Source of the DNA: Aporrectodea caliginosa
Lineage: Eukaryota > Annelida > Clitellata > Crassiclitellata > Lumbricidae
Reading direction: 5' to 3'
DNA length: 64,000 nt
NCBI GenBank assembly: GCA_020284085.1
Contig: JACEVL010000159.1
Location: 692,501-756,500, forward strand
Under the pieces are notes generated by a model. That model saw nothing but the letters and a program-made list of their open reading frames with translations, was not told the origin of the DNA and searched no databases. The position numbers and the translations under genes were made by a program. This document shows positions 47,722-59,607 of the stretch, piece by piece. Position 1 is the stretch's first letter. Each line of letters starts with the position of its first letter.

Positions 47722-49590
47722 TAGCGTAGCTTCCCAGATAATGGTCTTTCGTGTGGTTGCTGATCCTATCTCTATCATGCATGTAGGCCTGCAGTGTGTA
47801 GTGTTCTTGTTGTAAGCCTTTGTCTGAGAACTGTTGCAGGGACGCCTATTGATCTGGTTTGCTTTGTCTGCTATATATAAGGAGGAGACGGAGTATACTT
47901 AGATCCATCATCATCGGTAACTTAGCAATCCATGGCAAACCCATGCAGGGTCATTTGTTCTTCTTCAGGGACGCTGTGATTACGTTATAATTTGATTGGT
48001 TTGCTGTTTCAATTCTAAGGGAATCTTCCATCATCCAACTGGGAGTCTTCCAGGCGTTAGATGTGTCTCCAGCTTGGAATGAATTCACTGGGAATGTAAC
48101 TGAAGTCAGAGTCTCATTTCATTTTCTCTGATGAATCCAGTTGATCAAGCCCTCTCTTCTCTTTGAGCGTGATTATAGAACAAGGATTGCAGTAACAGTT
48201 GTGGCTACATTTGCGACCTTGAGTTGGCTGCTGCTCTATGTATACAGGTGACTGAAGAGCGAAAACGTTTGGAAAGGTCTACGATTGAGCAATGGCGGAA
48301 GTTTTGGGATAAACCCACGTTTGCGCAAAAGTGAGAGTCATAGACTGGTCGAAACCGGTCTGAGCTGGTGTACTGTAGAAAGCAGTGTAGAAGGAATCAA
48401 GGATCTGTGTTCTACTGACATTTTGAATTGGAAATGTTATTGATGGGCTCCTATCTTTAACACTGTGTGTTGACGATTTTTGTGTTGTGTCGGCGAACTG
48501 TTTAATGATACAAAAAGTCAGACTTTGCGTCTTATATCGAGTTGCCCTACTTTGCACATTGGGCACGTCGATATTTGGCGACCCGATCGTTTCAAACTTC
48601 GGAAGTCGTCGCCATTAAAGTGGTGACCAGCTCGATGGGATGGTCTCTTCTCCGGTCACGGGGAGAGGCTAATGAGAGAGAAATCAACAAGGAAACCTGC
48701 GGCATTGGACAGTTATTGCTAACGACGCAAAATTGGATCGATCGGAGGACTAAGATTCGTTATCAGACAAACAGATGCGGTTATTTGGAACGACTGAAGA
48801 GGAGAAGATCCGTACAGAGGAGATATATGTTAAAATACACGTTCTGTCTTTTTGCAGATGTCTAACAACGCTGCTTTCAACTGCACTGGAATGATATTTT
48901 ATTATTTTTGCGTATAGTGTAAAGACTTTGTTCTTTCGCTGCAGCTGCGTGCTTGTTGCCTCTGAAAGGTTGTTTGAGTGGGTAAAGTGGAGCAATCGCT
49001 GTCAGAAAACATGTAGATATCAAGAAAATTGGCATAGAGAAAGAGTTTAGGTAGGCCTTTATAAAGAACGGCTGGAAGACTGAGCAATTAAGAAAATTAA
49101 GTCGAGAGGCCTTGCTAGAAGAGAAGCAGTAGCGAAAGATTGGAGGGCCGAGGAAACAACTACAGATCGTGTGGCGGCAAAACTTGAGAAGGAAGTTCGT
49201 GCGGCGGCAAAACTTGAGAAGACGCCACTATAGAAAAGCACGTTAAACCGTCCATTGGTCATAACTCGTTGACGTATTTCACAGTTAGGCTATATTATAG
49301 GGTCTATGCAAAAACACAGGGACCGCGATTTTGTAGAGCTGCGCTACGCGACGAATCGGGTGGGTCAGAATGTCTGGGCCAACTTGTTGCAGAACTTCGG
49401 AAGTCGTTAACAAACTATACTGTCACCTGAACGCCGGGATTTACTGTTAGTTAATATACGGAAAGAAAGAAAATGTACACTAGACCTCATTTGCAACTTC
49501 GACGAGTCGATGACGCTTGTTTTACCTTATGGTAACCGTTTAAAATGCTGGCCTTGTCTGCACGTTTGTCAGTTTCACGCCATGTTCTTG
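47492..49590. other. Non-coding stretch
   Basis: TATATG/TATA microsatellite at about 47640-47720. Otherwise no supported gene; short frames at 48.3-49.2 kb show no recognisable domain. A duplicated GGCGGCAAAACTTGAGAAG lies at about 49173 and 49203. Confidence 0.45.
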
Positions 49591-50350
49591 ACGCCGTTTG
49601 TGACATCACCAATTCCGGTTTATAACGTCATCTGATTGTCCTAGGCCTCACTTCTGACGTTATCCTACTGTTAATTCGTATATGCAGTGTTGCCGATAAT
49701 TGTATACCAACCTTCCGAAGGCGCTGTGACGTTTTGTTCAACGTCTTATCTTTATGACGTCATGGTTTGTTTCTCTTTAACAAAACTGTGTCATAACAAG
49801 GATGATTAGCGTCGCCCTCCTTTTTGTTGACATAAAATATCACTTTATGACGTCATCTACTGTTCTTGACCTTTAATAACAATCCTATTATACGATTTCT
49901 GCAATTACTTTGACTTTATCTGATGTCTCCAAACAACCTTCCTATGTTCCTATGACGTCATCGAATTATCACGAGCTATTTTATGACGTAATCCATTTGT
50001 AATTGTTTAATTCTATAAAAACATATGATTGGCTATAATTTTTGTAAACAACTCTACAGCGCCATCCGATTATTATTGTCCGATTTTGATGACGCCATCT
50101 GCAGACTATTCCTCTTTGATTATTCTTCTGTCCTGAACCTCTTTATGACATCACTTCACCGGTTCTGACCGCCCTTAATCTCTTTACGACGTAATCAAAT
50201 TGCGTAATGACCTCTTTATGACGTCACCTGAACGCTCTTGGTCTTTAGATAACAATAGGCCTATCTGACTACTCTTGACCTATTAAAAATGTCATAACCT
50301 GTTTCTGACATCACGCGATAGCTCGTGACACCTTCATGACATCATTTGTT
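49590..50350. repeat. Array of TGACGTCA-like sites in a decayed repeat
   Basis: Four perfect TGACGTCA palindromes occur at 49755-49762, 49848-49855, 49953-49960 and 50219-50226. About ten close variants (ATGACATCA, AACGTCATC, GACGTAATC, GACGCCATC and similar) lie between 49598 and 50345. The surrounding text often reads CTCTTTATGAC...TC, suggesting a very degenerate tandem repeat. TGACGTCA is the CRE site bound by CREB/ATF proteins; regulatory activity here is only an inference. Confidence 0.6.
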
Positions 50351-51401
50351 TATTTCATCACATTCTGTTTTTATGAAGTCCAAATAACTGACGTGTTTTA
50401 CGTCGAACAATGAACTTTCTGGATTCGTTTCTCCACAGCCGGGATTTGCATGGACAGAGTGCAATGGGTTCGTGATAGACAACTGGCTGGATTCTGAAAT
50501 TCTGACACGATCAGTCCTTTGTGTATTAGGCTTTGTTGATGTAAATTTTTAACAGGACTCGACACTCGCTAGAGACTCCTGTCAGGCGTTACATGAATGT
50601 TCAGTTGCATTATGACTCCCATTTGATTTTCTCTGTCTCGGTTTCTGACTGTTGCACGTATTTGGTGCAGTCGTAAAAGTCGTCACCAATCCGCTTTGTT
50701 ACGGCATGCTCAACTGGGGCATTTTTGATTGAGGCATTTGGTCAACACGTCTGATTGAAACGTCTGATTGGAGTTTTCCGGTCTGATGGATGATGTTTTC
50801 TTCTGCCTATGTGATAAGTTTTGCTGGCGTTCCTATAGTTCTCATATGGAGACTGATTGAACTCTTTGTTGAGGCGGAACAAAGCAATTCAGGCAGGCAA
50901 CAGATCTCGTTCGATCATCGGTTTTAATCCATCTGTTCACCCTACTCTTCTTGTTGTCCTCAATCCCTCTTTCTCCCTCTCGCGACATTTCTATATCCCA
51001 CTTTAGCTTTCCATCTATCCCCATTGCATCCCTCTTTGTTTTCTCTTTCATCTTCCTTCTATATATTTCCCTTCCTTGTTGCGTTCTTCCCTTGTGCCTT
51101 CCTCAGCGTCGGTCTCTCCCTGCCTCCGTCTGTCTCTGTCTGTCTCTGTCTCTGTCTCTGCCTCTGTCTGTCTCTGTATCTCTCTAAAACGCACACGCAC
51201 ACACATTCCAGTCCCCTCTATGAAATACTCCACGGGGCCATTCATTAGAATCAAGGAGGGAATCCATTACTTGCATCTGACTCGGGTGCGCACAATGTAA
51301 TGAGCGTCTTGGCTAAACTGTAGTGCAATATTAGCGGTTGTAAACATTCAGCCAACTATAGAACGCTTTAGGACATCGCCGTATTGAAGTTAATGATCGT
51401 C
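50351..51401. other. Non-coding stretch
   Basis: CT-rich patch with CTGTCTCTGT units at 51080-51190. No supported gene. Confidence 0.45.
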
Positions 51402-51599
51402 TGGCCAAGCAGTGGCGTTACCAGGTTTTAACACCAGGGGAGCGAGAGCATAAAAAGGCCCCACTTACCCAAATAATTTCAATTAATTACATTCATTATG
51501 ATTATAACGTATTATATTTGTATTTTAAATAGAACACTGAAATTCCGGGTACGCGGAAGGTGGCAAAAGCAATAGTGTACACCAGGTAGTTATTGAGTA

Positions 51600-52902
51600 C
51601 CGTCAACTGGGGTTACTTTGATATGCAGGGTAACTTTGATACACCCGGGGTAACTTTTATAATTTTTATGTAAACTTTGGAAAGGGCCCAGAACAGCTCC
51701 GCAGTAACTGTTTCAGAATACGTGATTGGTTGAAAATGTTTACAGTGGACATTTTGCTTTCTGCTAGTGGAGACGAACGTTTTTATCGGGACTTACCCGA
51801 TGAGAACAGAGAAGTTGGTGGGCATAGAACTGAAGACGTTTTTGGTGAAGTTCTGGTCGAAATGTTGAAAGGCCATTGTGGCATGAACAAAAAAGAGAAA
51901 CAGGTACAGAAAAGAGGAAAGAAAATTATAGCTGGGAAGGAAATTCAACAATCTGATCTCATTAACAATGACAAAACTCTACCTGGAACAAGCAAGGTAC
52001 TGCCAGTACCGGTACTGGTACCAGTACCAGCAAAACGACGTAAAGTTCAAGAGGTAGAACCATCCTCTGATTCTGAAAGTGGTGGATCAGTGTCATACCA
52101 AGATAGTAGTACAGGTACTACCCGTACTTCGTATGGCTCGGCAGGTGCTGATAGTGAATCACCAGTGGTCTCCACAAAGTCCCAGTATGAACCTGACCAA
52201 TGGATTGTCGTGAAGTATGAAGGAAAGAAAGGTTATCTGAACTACATTGGCAAAATTCTTGATGTTAAACCAAGAAGAAGACTTCTGAAAGTGCAATTTG
52301 TGAAGAAACAACCTGGAAGCAATTATTTCAAATTTACTGACAAAGAAGCTGACGTGGACTCTGCAGTTCCATATAATGCAGTTGTTGAAGAACTACAGAA
52401 GCCTACAGAAAACAACAGACAGCTATTCCAATTCAAAAAGTCACCAGTAAAGTTATGAATTAAAAGAAACTGGTAAAACTTTTCAAATACGTTCTCCCTT
52501 TGGCAATGGAAAAGACATTTTTGGATATCCTCTCAATGATCAGTTATCCAGTTATGGACTTTTTGGAACCCCAGATGGTAGGGGATACCAGTACCATACT
52601 TGTTTCTTTTTTAAAACTGCAGAAAATTATCAATGTAGCCCCCATTAGGTCCTTATTTGATAACACATTGAAAAGTTAAAAAGTATCAAAGTAACCCCAC
52701 CCCATGGGGTTACATTGATAACTCTTTGGGCTTTTAAAAAATATACCAGGTATACTTGAAAAAAATAAAATTGAGTTTCATCGTAATCACAAGACATCAA
52801 TTGGTACAATAAAGCAAAAAAACGGGAAAATGTTTTAATTAAAGAAGTTCCATTCATGGAACCAAATATGCAAAAAACTATCAAAGTAACCCCAGTTGAC
52901 GG
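51600..52902. mobile_element. pogo-like DNA transposon with 24-bp perfect inverted ends
   Basis: The ends start CCGTCAACTGGGGTTACTTT and are identical over 24 bp (51600-51623, 52879-52902). TA flanks both sides (51598-51599, 52903-52904), the target of Tc1/mariner/pogo elements. Subterminal copies of GGTAACTTTGATA and GGGGTTACATTGATA lie inside each end. The 1303-bp element encodes one intact frame (51730-52458) resembling the tail of a pogo/Tigger-type transposase. The catalytic part is absent, so it should be non-autonomous. Confidence 0.88.
51730..52458 (+). CDS. pogo/Tigger-like transposase C-terminal protein (catalytic core missing)
   Basis: A 242-codon uninterrupted frame. N-terminal part: VFGEVLVEMLKG followed by a Lys-rich segment and AGKEIQQSDL, a pattern I associate with the region after the DDE core in pogo/jerky-like transposases. 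Middle: Ser/Thr/Pro-rich and probably disordered (about residues 95-155), including a short repeated VPVLVPVP encoded by palindromic GGTACTGGTACC-like DNA. C-terminal part (about 160-235): QWIVVKYEGKKGYLNYIGKI, RRRLLKVQFVKK and FKFTDKEADVDSAVPYNAVVEEL, resembling the terminal barrel-like domain of these proteins. The CENP-B-type DNA-binding and DDE regions (normally several hundred residues) are missing. A later ATG could be the true start. It could be a remnant, or a short protein retained because it still binds DNA or partners. Confidence 0.65.
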   Translation: MKMFTVDILLSASGDERFYRDLPDENREVGGHRTEDVFGEVLVEMLKGHCGMNKKEKQVQKRGKKIIAGKEIQQSDLINNDKTLPGTSKVLPVPVLVPVPAKRRKVQEVEPSSDSESGGSVSYQDSSTGTTRTSYGSAGADSESPVVSTKSQYEPDQWIVVKYEGKKGYLNYIGKILDVKPRRRLLKVQFVKKQPGSNYFKFTDKEADVDSAVPYNAVVEELQKPTENNRQLFQFKKSPVKL

Positions 52903-52904
52903 TA

Positions 52905-53020
52905 CTATTATCACAGGCCTATACTATAACATAATAGACTTACAAACACAAACCAATTACAACAGCCTTTTTCGTCTAAGCTTCAGTTTAGCAAAGATAT
53001 CGATTACTTCGTTACAAGCT
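52905..53020. other. Internal segment of the hAT host element
   Basis: AT-rich sequence between the two pogo-like insertions. No features. Confidence 0.4.
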
Positions 53021-53022
53021 TA

Positions 53023-55548
53023 GGGGAGACCGGGGCAGGAGAGGCATGGTGGGTAAGAGTGGCACCCCATACTGGCTAGAAAACGGCCACCAGTGTAGAA
53101 TCTTTACCTTGCGTTTTAATAAGCGGGTTTGATGCGATACACGAGGGAAAACTGTATTCTGCAGAAGAGCTATCGCAACTATTTTTTTTCTCAATTTTTA
53201 AGATTTTCGCCCAATTTGAGTTTTTTAAAGGCGATCTTTGATCAGCCACTACTTTCTAATACAAGGTAAGGCACAGTTTATATTGTGCTATTTATAAGAT
53301 ATAAATATGCTTCTTTTTAATGAAACATTATCGTACGTCGCATCTAAATCCTTTCATAACGAAAAGAATCGCTAAGGCGAGGCATAGCTATGGGGCATAA
53401 GTGGCACACTATCTGCCACTTTTGCCCCAGGACATGCCACTTTTGCCTCTGAACATGGGGCAAGAGTTGCACTCTTGACATTTACCATTATAATATTCTT
53501 ACATTTATTTAGTTGTTCCTTAAACTTAAACAATTTAGAATATTTGAAACTGTAGGCCTATTCAGTCCATGAAAGCAGTAACAGTATAGATTGGAGCTTA
53601 CATATTGACGTTATAGAACATGCAGAAGCCTCCGCGTCACGAGATACCACAATGTCACATCCAGAAGCTCTAGCAAGCTCCATGCATAATTATGTCAACC
53701 ACATTCACTAAAACAAATAAACTTGTCTTAGCCTATCAGGCTAAGTTCAGCAAAGGCTACTCTTCAAGCCAGAACTTCATATGTGACCACAGCAACATTA
53801 GGATTGGGCCTAAGCCCTAGACGCAGAATTCGACCTGAGGTTGCAAATGCTGAAATACTGATGGGGAATCATAGCCGAAAGCAAAAGGCTAATACGAACT
53901 CGCGTCGCAGCAAGAGATCTCCAGGTTATCGACCGCCAATCTCCGTGCATCTTATAGCAGCATTACCACGTGCTCCATCATGGCATAACCGAAATCTGCG
54001 AAAATTACCAACAGGCTTTCTATTGCACAACCAGTCACAACAGGCCGATACACGTAAATTAAACCAGCCGGCAATCGTTATGGAACTTGCCTGCTCATCC
54101 GAGCCTGTCAGTATTCCAGAACAGTACCAACCACTAGGCCTAATCGATGTAGAACTCATCTGTTCATCTGAAAATTCCAACAAACTTGGAGCTGAGCCAA
54201 ACCAGCCCGCAATCGATATGGAACTTGCCTGCTCATCCGAGCCTGTCAGTATTCCAGAACAGTACCAGCCACTATTCGAAGTAGAACTCACCTGTTCATC
54301 CGAGAATTCCAACAAACATTTGGCTGAGCCAAATCAGCCAACTATGGTTGCAGAAGTCGCACATTTAGCTGGACTTCCCGGTAGGCCTATCTGTAAGTAA
54401 TTCACTGATCTCTGAGATACATAAAAAATATTAATTTATATTAATTATACAATTAACTAATGTAACTTATACTTACCACATTGCCTCCAATTTTTCTGCT
54501 ATGTTAACAATGCTTATTACTGGATACACGTATATTTAAACTAAAACTAAATATCTTAAAATAAATTATATAACTGCATTGCAGAGCCTGTCGATGATGA
54601 TGAAACGAACCAGCCGTGCCTCGCTACAAGTCTGGTAACGATGCTGAGCTGCACAAATGCGACAAAAGCACCTTCCCCAATAGCCAATCCGTCCTTATCC
54701 GCACACAGAACGAGAAGCAGAGGGCACACCCGGCAAACGCAAAGCGGAAAGCTCGTGCGTCCTAACGAGTACGCCTTACAAAATAATTCTAGAGGATAAG
54801 AAGCAATATGTTAAGAGACCGCTCATGAAGAAACTTAATCTGCAAGAGAATGGTAAGAACCTGAAGTAGAGGAGCCAGAAGCAGGAAAAACAGAACCACC
54901 ACCAGCAGCAGCAGCAAATGCAGAAGCAGAAACAGATGCAGCAGAAACAGAAGAAGAACCAGCAGCAGAAGAAAGAGAAGCAGAACCAGCAACAGAAGAG
55001 TACTATTAAGAAATACAAAGCGGAGAGTGTCACCAATTTCTACTGTATTTATTGCAGAGAGCTTTACAGCGACCCACCCGAAGAAACTTAGATTCAATGC
55101 TTAGCATGCAAGTACTGGTGCCATGAAAAATGGACCCATGTTGAGCCCGGCGACAAGCAATTTAAATGTGATAACTGTCATTAAGCACCATTTTTTCTTG
55201 CTTAAGATTATAAAAACGACTGACAGTTTTAATACACTTTTCGTTACTGTTGTTAACTGTCAAATAAATAGTTAAGACAGCCTAGCTACCATTGGTCATG
55301 CCTTCATGTCAAACTTGCCCCAGTATATGCCACTCTTGCCCTAAGTGTTGGGGCAAGAGTGTCAAAATTATCTGTTTGTATTTTGCACGTTTTGCAAAAT
55401 ATTTCACCATATATAGTCAATTTTAAACGTTTTTCTGTTAGCCTTATGAGTTGCCAACATGCCTATGAAAAATTGTGGCATTATGTTATATATTTTCGGA
55501 AATATAGCATATTTTCTAAAAAGGTGCCTCTCTTGCCCCAGTCTCCCC
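53023..55548. mobile_element. Second pogo-like DNA transposon, 2.5 kb
   Basis: The ends GGGGAGACCGGGGCAGGAGA and inverted GGGGAGACTGGGGCAAGAGA extend to 24 bp with two differences, with TA outside both (53021-53022, 55549-55550). Several subterminal words of GGGGCAAGAGTGGCA type occur near 53390-53475 and 55305-55365 in both orientations. The protein remnants inside end in a zinc-binding domain like that of pogo-type transposases. The element differs in sequence from its neighbour at 51600-52902. Confidence 0.82.
53783..55184 (+). pseudogene. Transposon protein with tandem repeats, Q/K-rich linker and C-terminal zinc finger, interrupted
   Basis: The first part (53783-54400, 205 codons) contains tandem repeats of about 42 residues (MELACSSEPVSIPEQYQPL...VELICSSENSN, two full and one partial). 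A probable intron (GT at 54381 or 54393, AG at 54584) joins it to EPVDDDETNQPCLATSLVTM...RTRSRGHTR. After a frame change near 54780 follow a KKQYVKRPLMKKLNLQENGK segment, a Gln/Lys-rich run, and a zinc finger NFYCIYCRELYSDPPEE-T-stop-IQCLACKYWCHEKW...FKCDNCH. The finger's C4HC3-like spacing resembles the C-terminal PHD-like domain of pogo-type transposases. In-frame TAG at 55089 (probably a former TGG) and loss of the cysteine after WCHEK show decay. No DDE core is present. Confidence 0.65.
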
Positions 55549-55550
55549 TA

Positions 55551-56266
55551 ATCCACTTCACTATCGAACTGTCTTTCGATCGTAATCAAGGCTAAGCCAG
55601 ACAATCTGTCCTCTCCCATTGTAGAACATACGTACAATATTATGAGTTTGAGTCGGCTGTTTATTGGAAAGGTCATAAAAATGCGGTATACAAATACAAT
55701 GTACACAGGTTAGAATATGTGGAACGGATGTTATTGGCGATCATGAATTTTAGTACATTGTTGATGGTCATTTCTTCGACATTTGCATTTTTCCTTAATG
55801 ATAATACTAATTATTTTCTTGTACATGTCTTTAAATGAAAGAAACTCTTGAACAATTTCAATTCGACTTTCGATTACATCCGAGTCTGCCAAAGATTCTA
55901 ATTTGGTCACATTATCGGCTTAGCGGCGCCTATGTGGCCTAGGTATCCCTATAGTTTGGTCAAATTTTTCCGGTAAAACAGTTTCTAAAATGTGAATTCG
56001 ACACTTTGGATAACTCAGTGTTTAGACTACTTAAGATTATCGAATGAAATTAAACTAAAATTACTTATCTAAGTTAGGTCTACCTTGTGACCAAATTTGT
56101 TGTAATATATATTGCAATATTCAAATACATTATTAATAAATGCATTATAGACTACACATAATATTATTATGAACGGATTGAAAGAGGTCTAACCGTTTAA
56201 GGACAAGGTCGTTCGAACGTTTGGAATAAATAAATTTTGGAAAATGTTCTTAGGGGGAGCGGCCTT
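55551..56266. other. Internal segment of the hAT host element
   Basis: AT-rich sequence with no supported transposase frame. It ends at GGGGGAGCGGCCTT, which would adjoin the right hAT end if the next insertion were removed. Confidence 0.4.
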
Positions 56267-56439
56267 CCCAGCCAACACACACACACGGGAACCAGACGGT
56301 TCCCATACGGGTTGTCATACGGGGCCCGGACGGGATACCCTGCGGGATACCGGCGGTTTTTGTCCGCGGTTTTGAGACGGGACCCATACGGGATAGCCCG
56401 CCGGGCATCCCAGTTCATTCCCAGATGACTTAAAAGTGA

Positions 56440-56469
56440 TTCCAGTTCTATTCTATTCTATTCTATTCC
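56440..56469. repeat. (TTCTA)n short tandem repeat
   Basis: About five CTATT units, beside the palindrome. Confidence 0.9.
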
Positions 56470-56490
56470 AGTATACATTTTACACTTCAT

Positions 56491-56783
56491 TACACTTCAA
56501 ATTAACATAAATATTGTAATTGAATTACAATTACTGGACTTAAAAAGTAATTCAATTACAATTACAGAAATTGTAATTCAATTACATGTATTTCAATTAC
56601 TGAAATGCAGTGATTGCTTTAGCTGCATAGTACAGTAAGCTGTGCTAAATAGCTAAAGCAATCAGGTTGTTCAGTAATTGAAATACATGTAATTGAATTA
56701 CAATTTCTGTAATTGTAATTGAATTACTTTTTAAGTCCAGTAATTGTAATTCAATTACAATATTCATGTAATCTGAAGTGTAA
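56491..56783. repeat. Near-perfect long palindrome
   Basis: Arms of about 113 bp (56491-56603 and 56671-56783) are inverted copies with few differences near their outer ends. They are themselves built of TGTAATTGAATTACA-like words. The central 67 bp contains a perfect inner hairpin, TGATTGCTTTAGCT (56611-56624) with its complement (56651-56664), leaving a 26-nt loop. A foldback MITE nested in the larger element is the likeliest explanation. GTAATTGAATTAC words continue to about 57055. Confidence 0.9.
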
Positions 56784-57056
56784 ATTACGAATTACTTTGA
56801 TAAAGTCGGCAACAATCCCAGCCTGCCGGGTTGACCAGGGCCACCCCTTTAATTGACTGGATGTTTCAGTTTTAAAAATAGAGTAAATTAGAAATTATAG
56901 AAAAAATTCTAAATCATTTGCAAATTTTAAAGTAATAATTGAAAATTAATTGGTAATTGAATTACAATCAAAATATAATTGTAACTTAATTCCTACACAA
57001 TCAAGTAATTGTAATTCAAATACATGTACAAGCATGTAATTGCAATTATGAGTGAA

Positions 57057-58230
57057 TTACATACAACACTGAAAACAATAAATAATCAACAATAGCTTTA
57101 AATGACACATCAATTTAATAAAGGAAAAATATTCAGTCTGCTCTGCAATATCATTAAATTTTTTGTCAACAATGTCAACAGCAGTACTGGTCAACTTCTG
57201 ATCGGTGGTGATTGACTCCGACTTGGTCTCTTTGAATTGTGCGGATTTCAACAGCCGGTGATCTCCAGTGTTACGATCCCTAGCGTTACCAAACCAAACA
57301 GCCAACTCGTCCACAACCAGTTTCTTCATACTGTCCTTGGTAGCAATATTTTGCTTTACAGCACCTGAATTTTCAAATATGAAACATTTATATTAAAAAT
57401 AACAAGTTACAAAGAACAATAATTTGACGTGCTCGGATTTGTATTGTAAAATTATATTATTCCAACAATTCTGTCTAATATTAAATGGCAATATTTACAG
57501 ACACTGCCTGGATTGTCTAATTTACAATGTTTGAGTTCAGAAAAGTCAAAACAATCTCGACTTTCTCTTAGCCTCAAAAATGCAATATGGTTTTAAAGGT
57601 TTAGCACTGAATAAAGCACGGTTGGCAGAATATTGAATTTTTTATTTGAGACAAGCATAAATAGTCCCCATCATTATTCACGAGTACTTGTATCTAAACA
57701 ATTAAAAAGAAGAAGCAAATCAAAGCAGTTCTATTCTAACAAGAGACATTGAAAAGTCTTCAGATATTGCAATTTGAAAAAATTTATAAACATGCTGGTC
57801 TTTAAGTTAAATGTCGATATTTTTCTTTATAAATATTTGCCATCAACACAAATAACTTATGTACACATGATGTAACACATCATCTAACTTTATGGACACA
57901 AAGAAACAGAATTTAATACAACCTATAAACAGGAAGATAAAAATTGCATGCCCAGAAATTAACAGCGAATCATACAAGAGGCTTTAAAAACCATTTAAAC
58001 AGTAAAATGACTCACCAATACTTTTATCGTTGAAGTGTCAAGCACCTTGTCCTCCACGCTCGTCAGATCCTCAGTTTCGATGGGAAATTGCACGCCCTCA
58101 GGCAGCTCCATTGCCACAAGTCCACCTGCTGCATTCAGTTGCCTTGAAATCGACAGCAGCATAGATGAATGTAGTTTCTGAGTTTGTTGCAGGTCCTCCA
58201 GACTGGCCAATATCTTTATCATCAGATCAG
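57057..58230 (-). CDS. Uncharacterised two-exon protein in the CCCAGC element (possible DUF4806-like start)
   Basis: Exon 1 (about 58230-58012; 5-prime limit uncertain) reads TDLMIKILASLEDLQQTQKL, then HSSMLLSISRQL and MELPEGVQFPIETEDLTSVE, and ends DTSTIKVL at a good donor (GTGAGT). Exon 2 starts after TTTGAAAATTCAG (acceptor near 57363) and reads AVKQNIATKDSMKKLVVDEL, AVWFGNARDRNTGDHRLLKS to a stop at 57057. The exon-1 pattern (LL-LE--K--Q--H-SML--L...LPEG--FPL-T-EDL--LE-KL) recalls the region leading into DUF4806 domains of animal multi-copy proteins; I am not sure of this. Exon 2 has WF and basic residues but no domain I can name. The reading joins without stops. Upstream exons probably exist; function unknown. 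Confidence 0.45.
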
Positions 58231-59607
58231 TCTGCTATCCAGATCGCCACCTACAACATCAAGTCTACACAGATAACCATCATACTTCATTTATGAACAA
58301 TACGGTGACGAAACCAATCTTCAAAACACATTGTAATATGCATAGGGATATTAAGCGGCACGGTGCAAGATCTAAATAAGACCCACATGAGAAATCTCCA
58401 AAAACAAATAAGTAAATTTTGTTGTCAAGCAAATCACCTCCGATTCACTTGTGACGTTGGTGATATACAAATTCCACAGTAATATGTATGTATTATCAGC
58501 AAGTGATTAGCTGTAACACAAAATTGAGTTGACACTTTTGATCACAATGCAACACCTTTGGCATTCCTCAATGTTAGGGTTAAATTAATGTTTAATTAAA
58601 TTTTATCATTTATGAATTAATAGGCTAATTCACTCTTTATTGGTACTATGTGTCAACACACTTAACAGGCTCAATATATTCCACAGCTTATCATCTGTGG
58701 CAAACAGTAGTAACAACAATTTGATAATTTACATACACATTCACGATATGATCATACAACTACTGAATCATTGAAAACTTATAGAAACGAAGCAACACAA
58801 TTATTCTTTATAACAAATCAAATGTATTGCCACTAAAGATAGCTAATTCTTAATCATCAATGTATTTTAGAACAAGACATAATTATGTGTTGACTGATAT
58901 AAAATAAAACTGGATGATACATGCAGACATCAAGAAACATAACTTACTCTGTCGACTGCAAGTAATGTTATAAATAATGAGAATAATAAAAGTTCATACA
59001 TTGGTCAATCTGTGTATCATATCTCCTTTGATGCATCCTCTATATCGCTTGACAAGGAGCTGTGTACAGACTTTTGTGTTCTGATCAGCAAACAAAACAC
59101 ACAGAATGACTTATCATTACGTGATCATGTATTTATATGATTACTTCATAATTAAAGTTGTGTTCAACTAAGGTTGACCTACATTTGTTACGAAATAGTG
59201 CAGCAATCCTACACAGTTAAAATTTAGTCAGTTTACAAAAATTAATTTACGATTATTATATGATGCAGTGGGGTCGTTAGGTTTGGTTTCACCCAGTGTA
59301 GTAAACTCATGCATAAAACTGGCCAGAAATTAATCACGTCACCTGCAAAAACAACAAAACACAAAACTTAAATGACTGATATGCAAACAAGACAAGTAAA
59401 GACTAATGATGCATAACAAATAGGGTGTTTCAAAAGAATTTGACATGGGCTGGCAATGCCTGGCATGGTAGCTGGCAAAATGCATTTATTGTACTATGGC
59501 CGTTATCTTAAAAAACATAACAATTTCATATAAAGGGTCGCCCTAAACACTGACGGAAACACGTACAGGCAATGCAGGAACCAATCGGAAGCAGGTACAT
59601 ATTATAC
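58231..59607. other. AT-rich interior of the CCCAGC element
   Basis: No further exon is convincing. Possible upstream exons of the minus-strand gene could lie here but I cannot place them. Confidence 0.35.
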
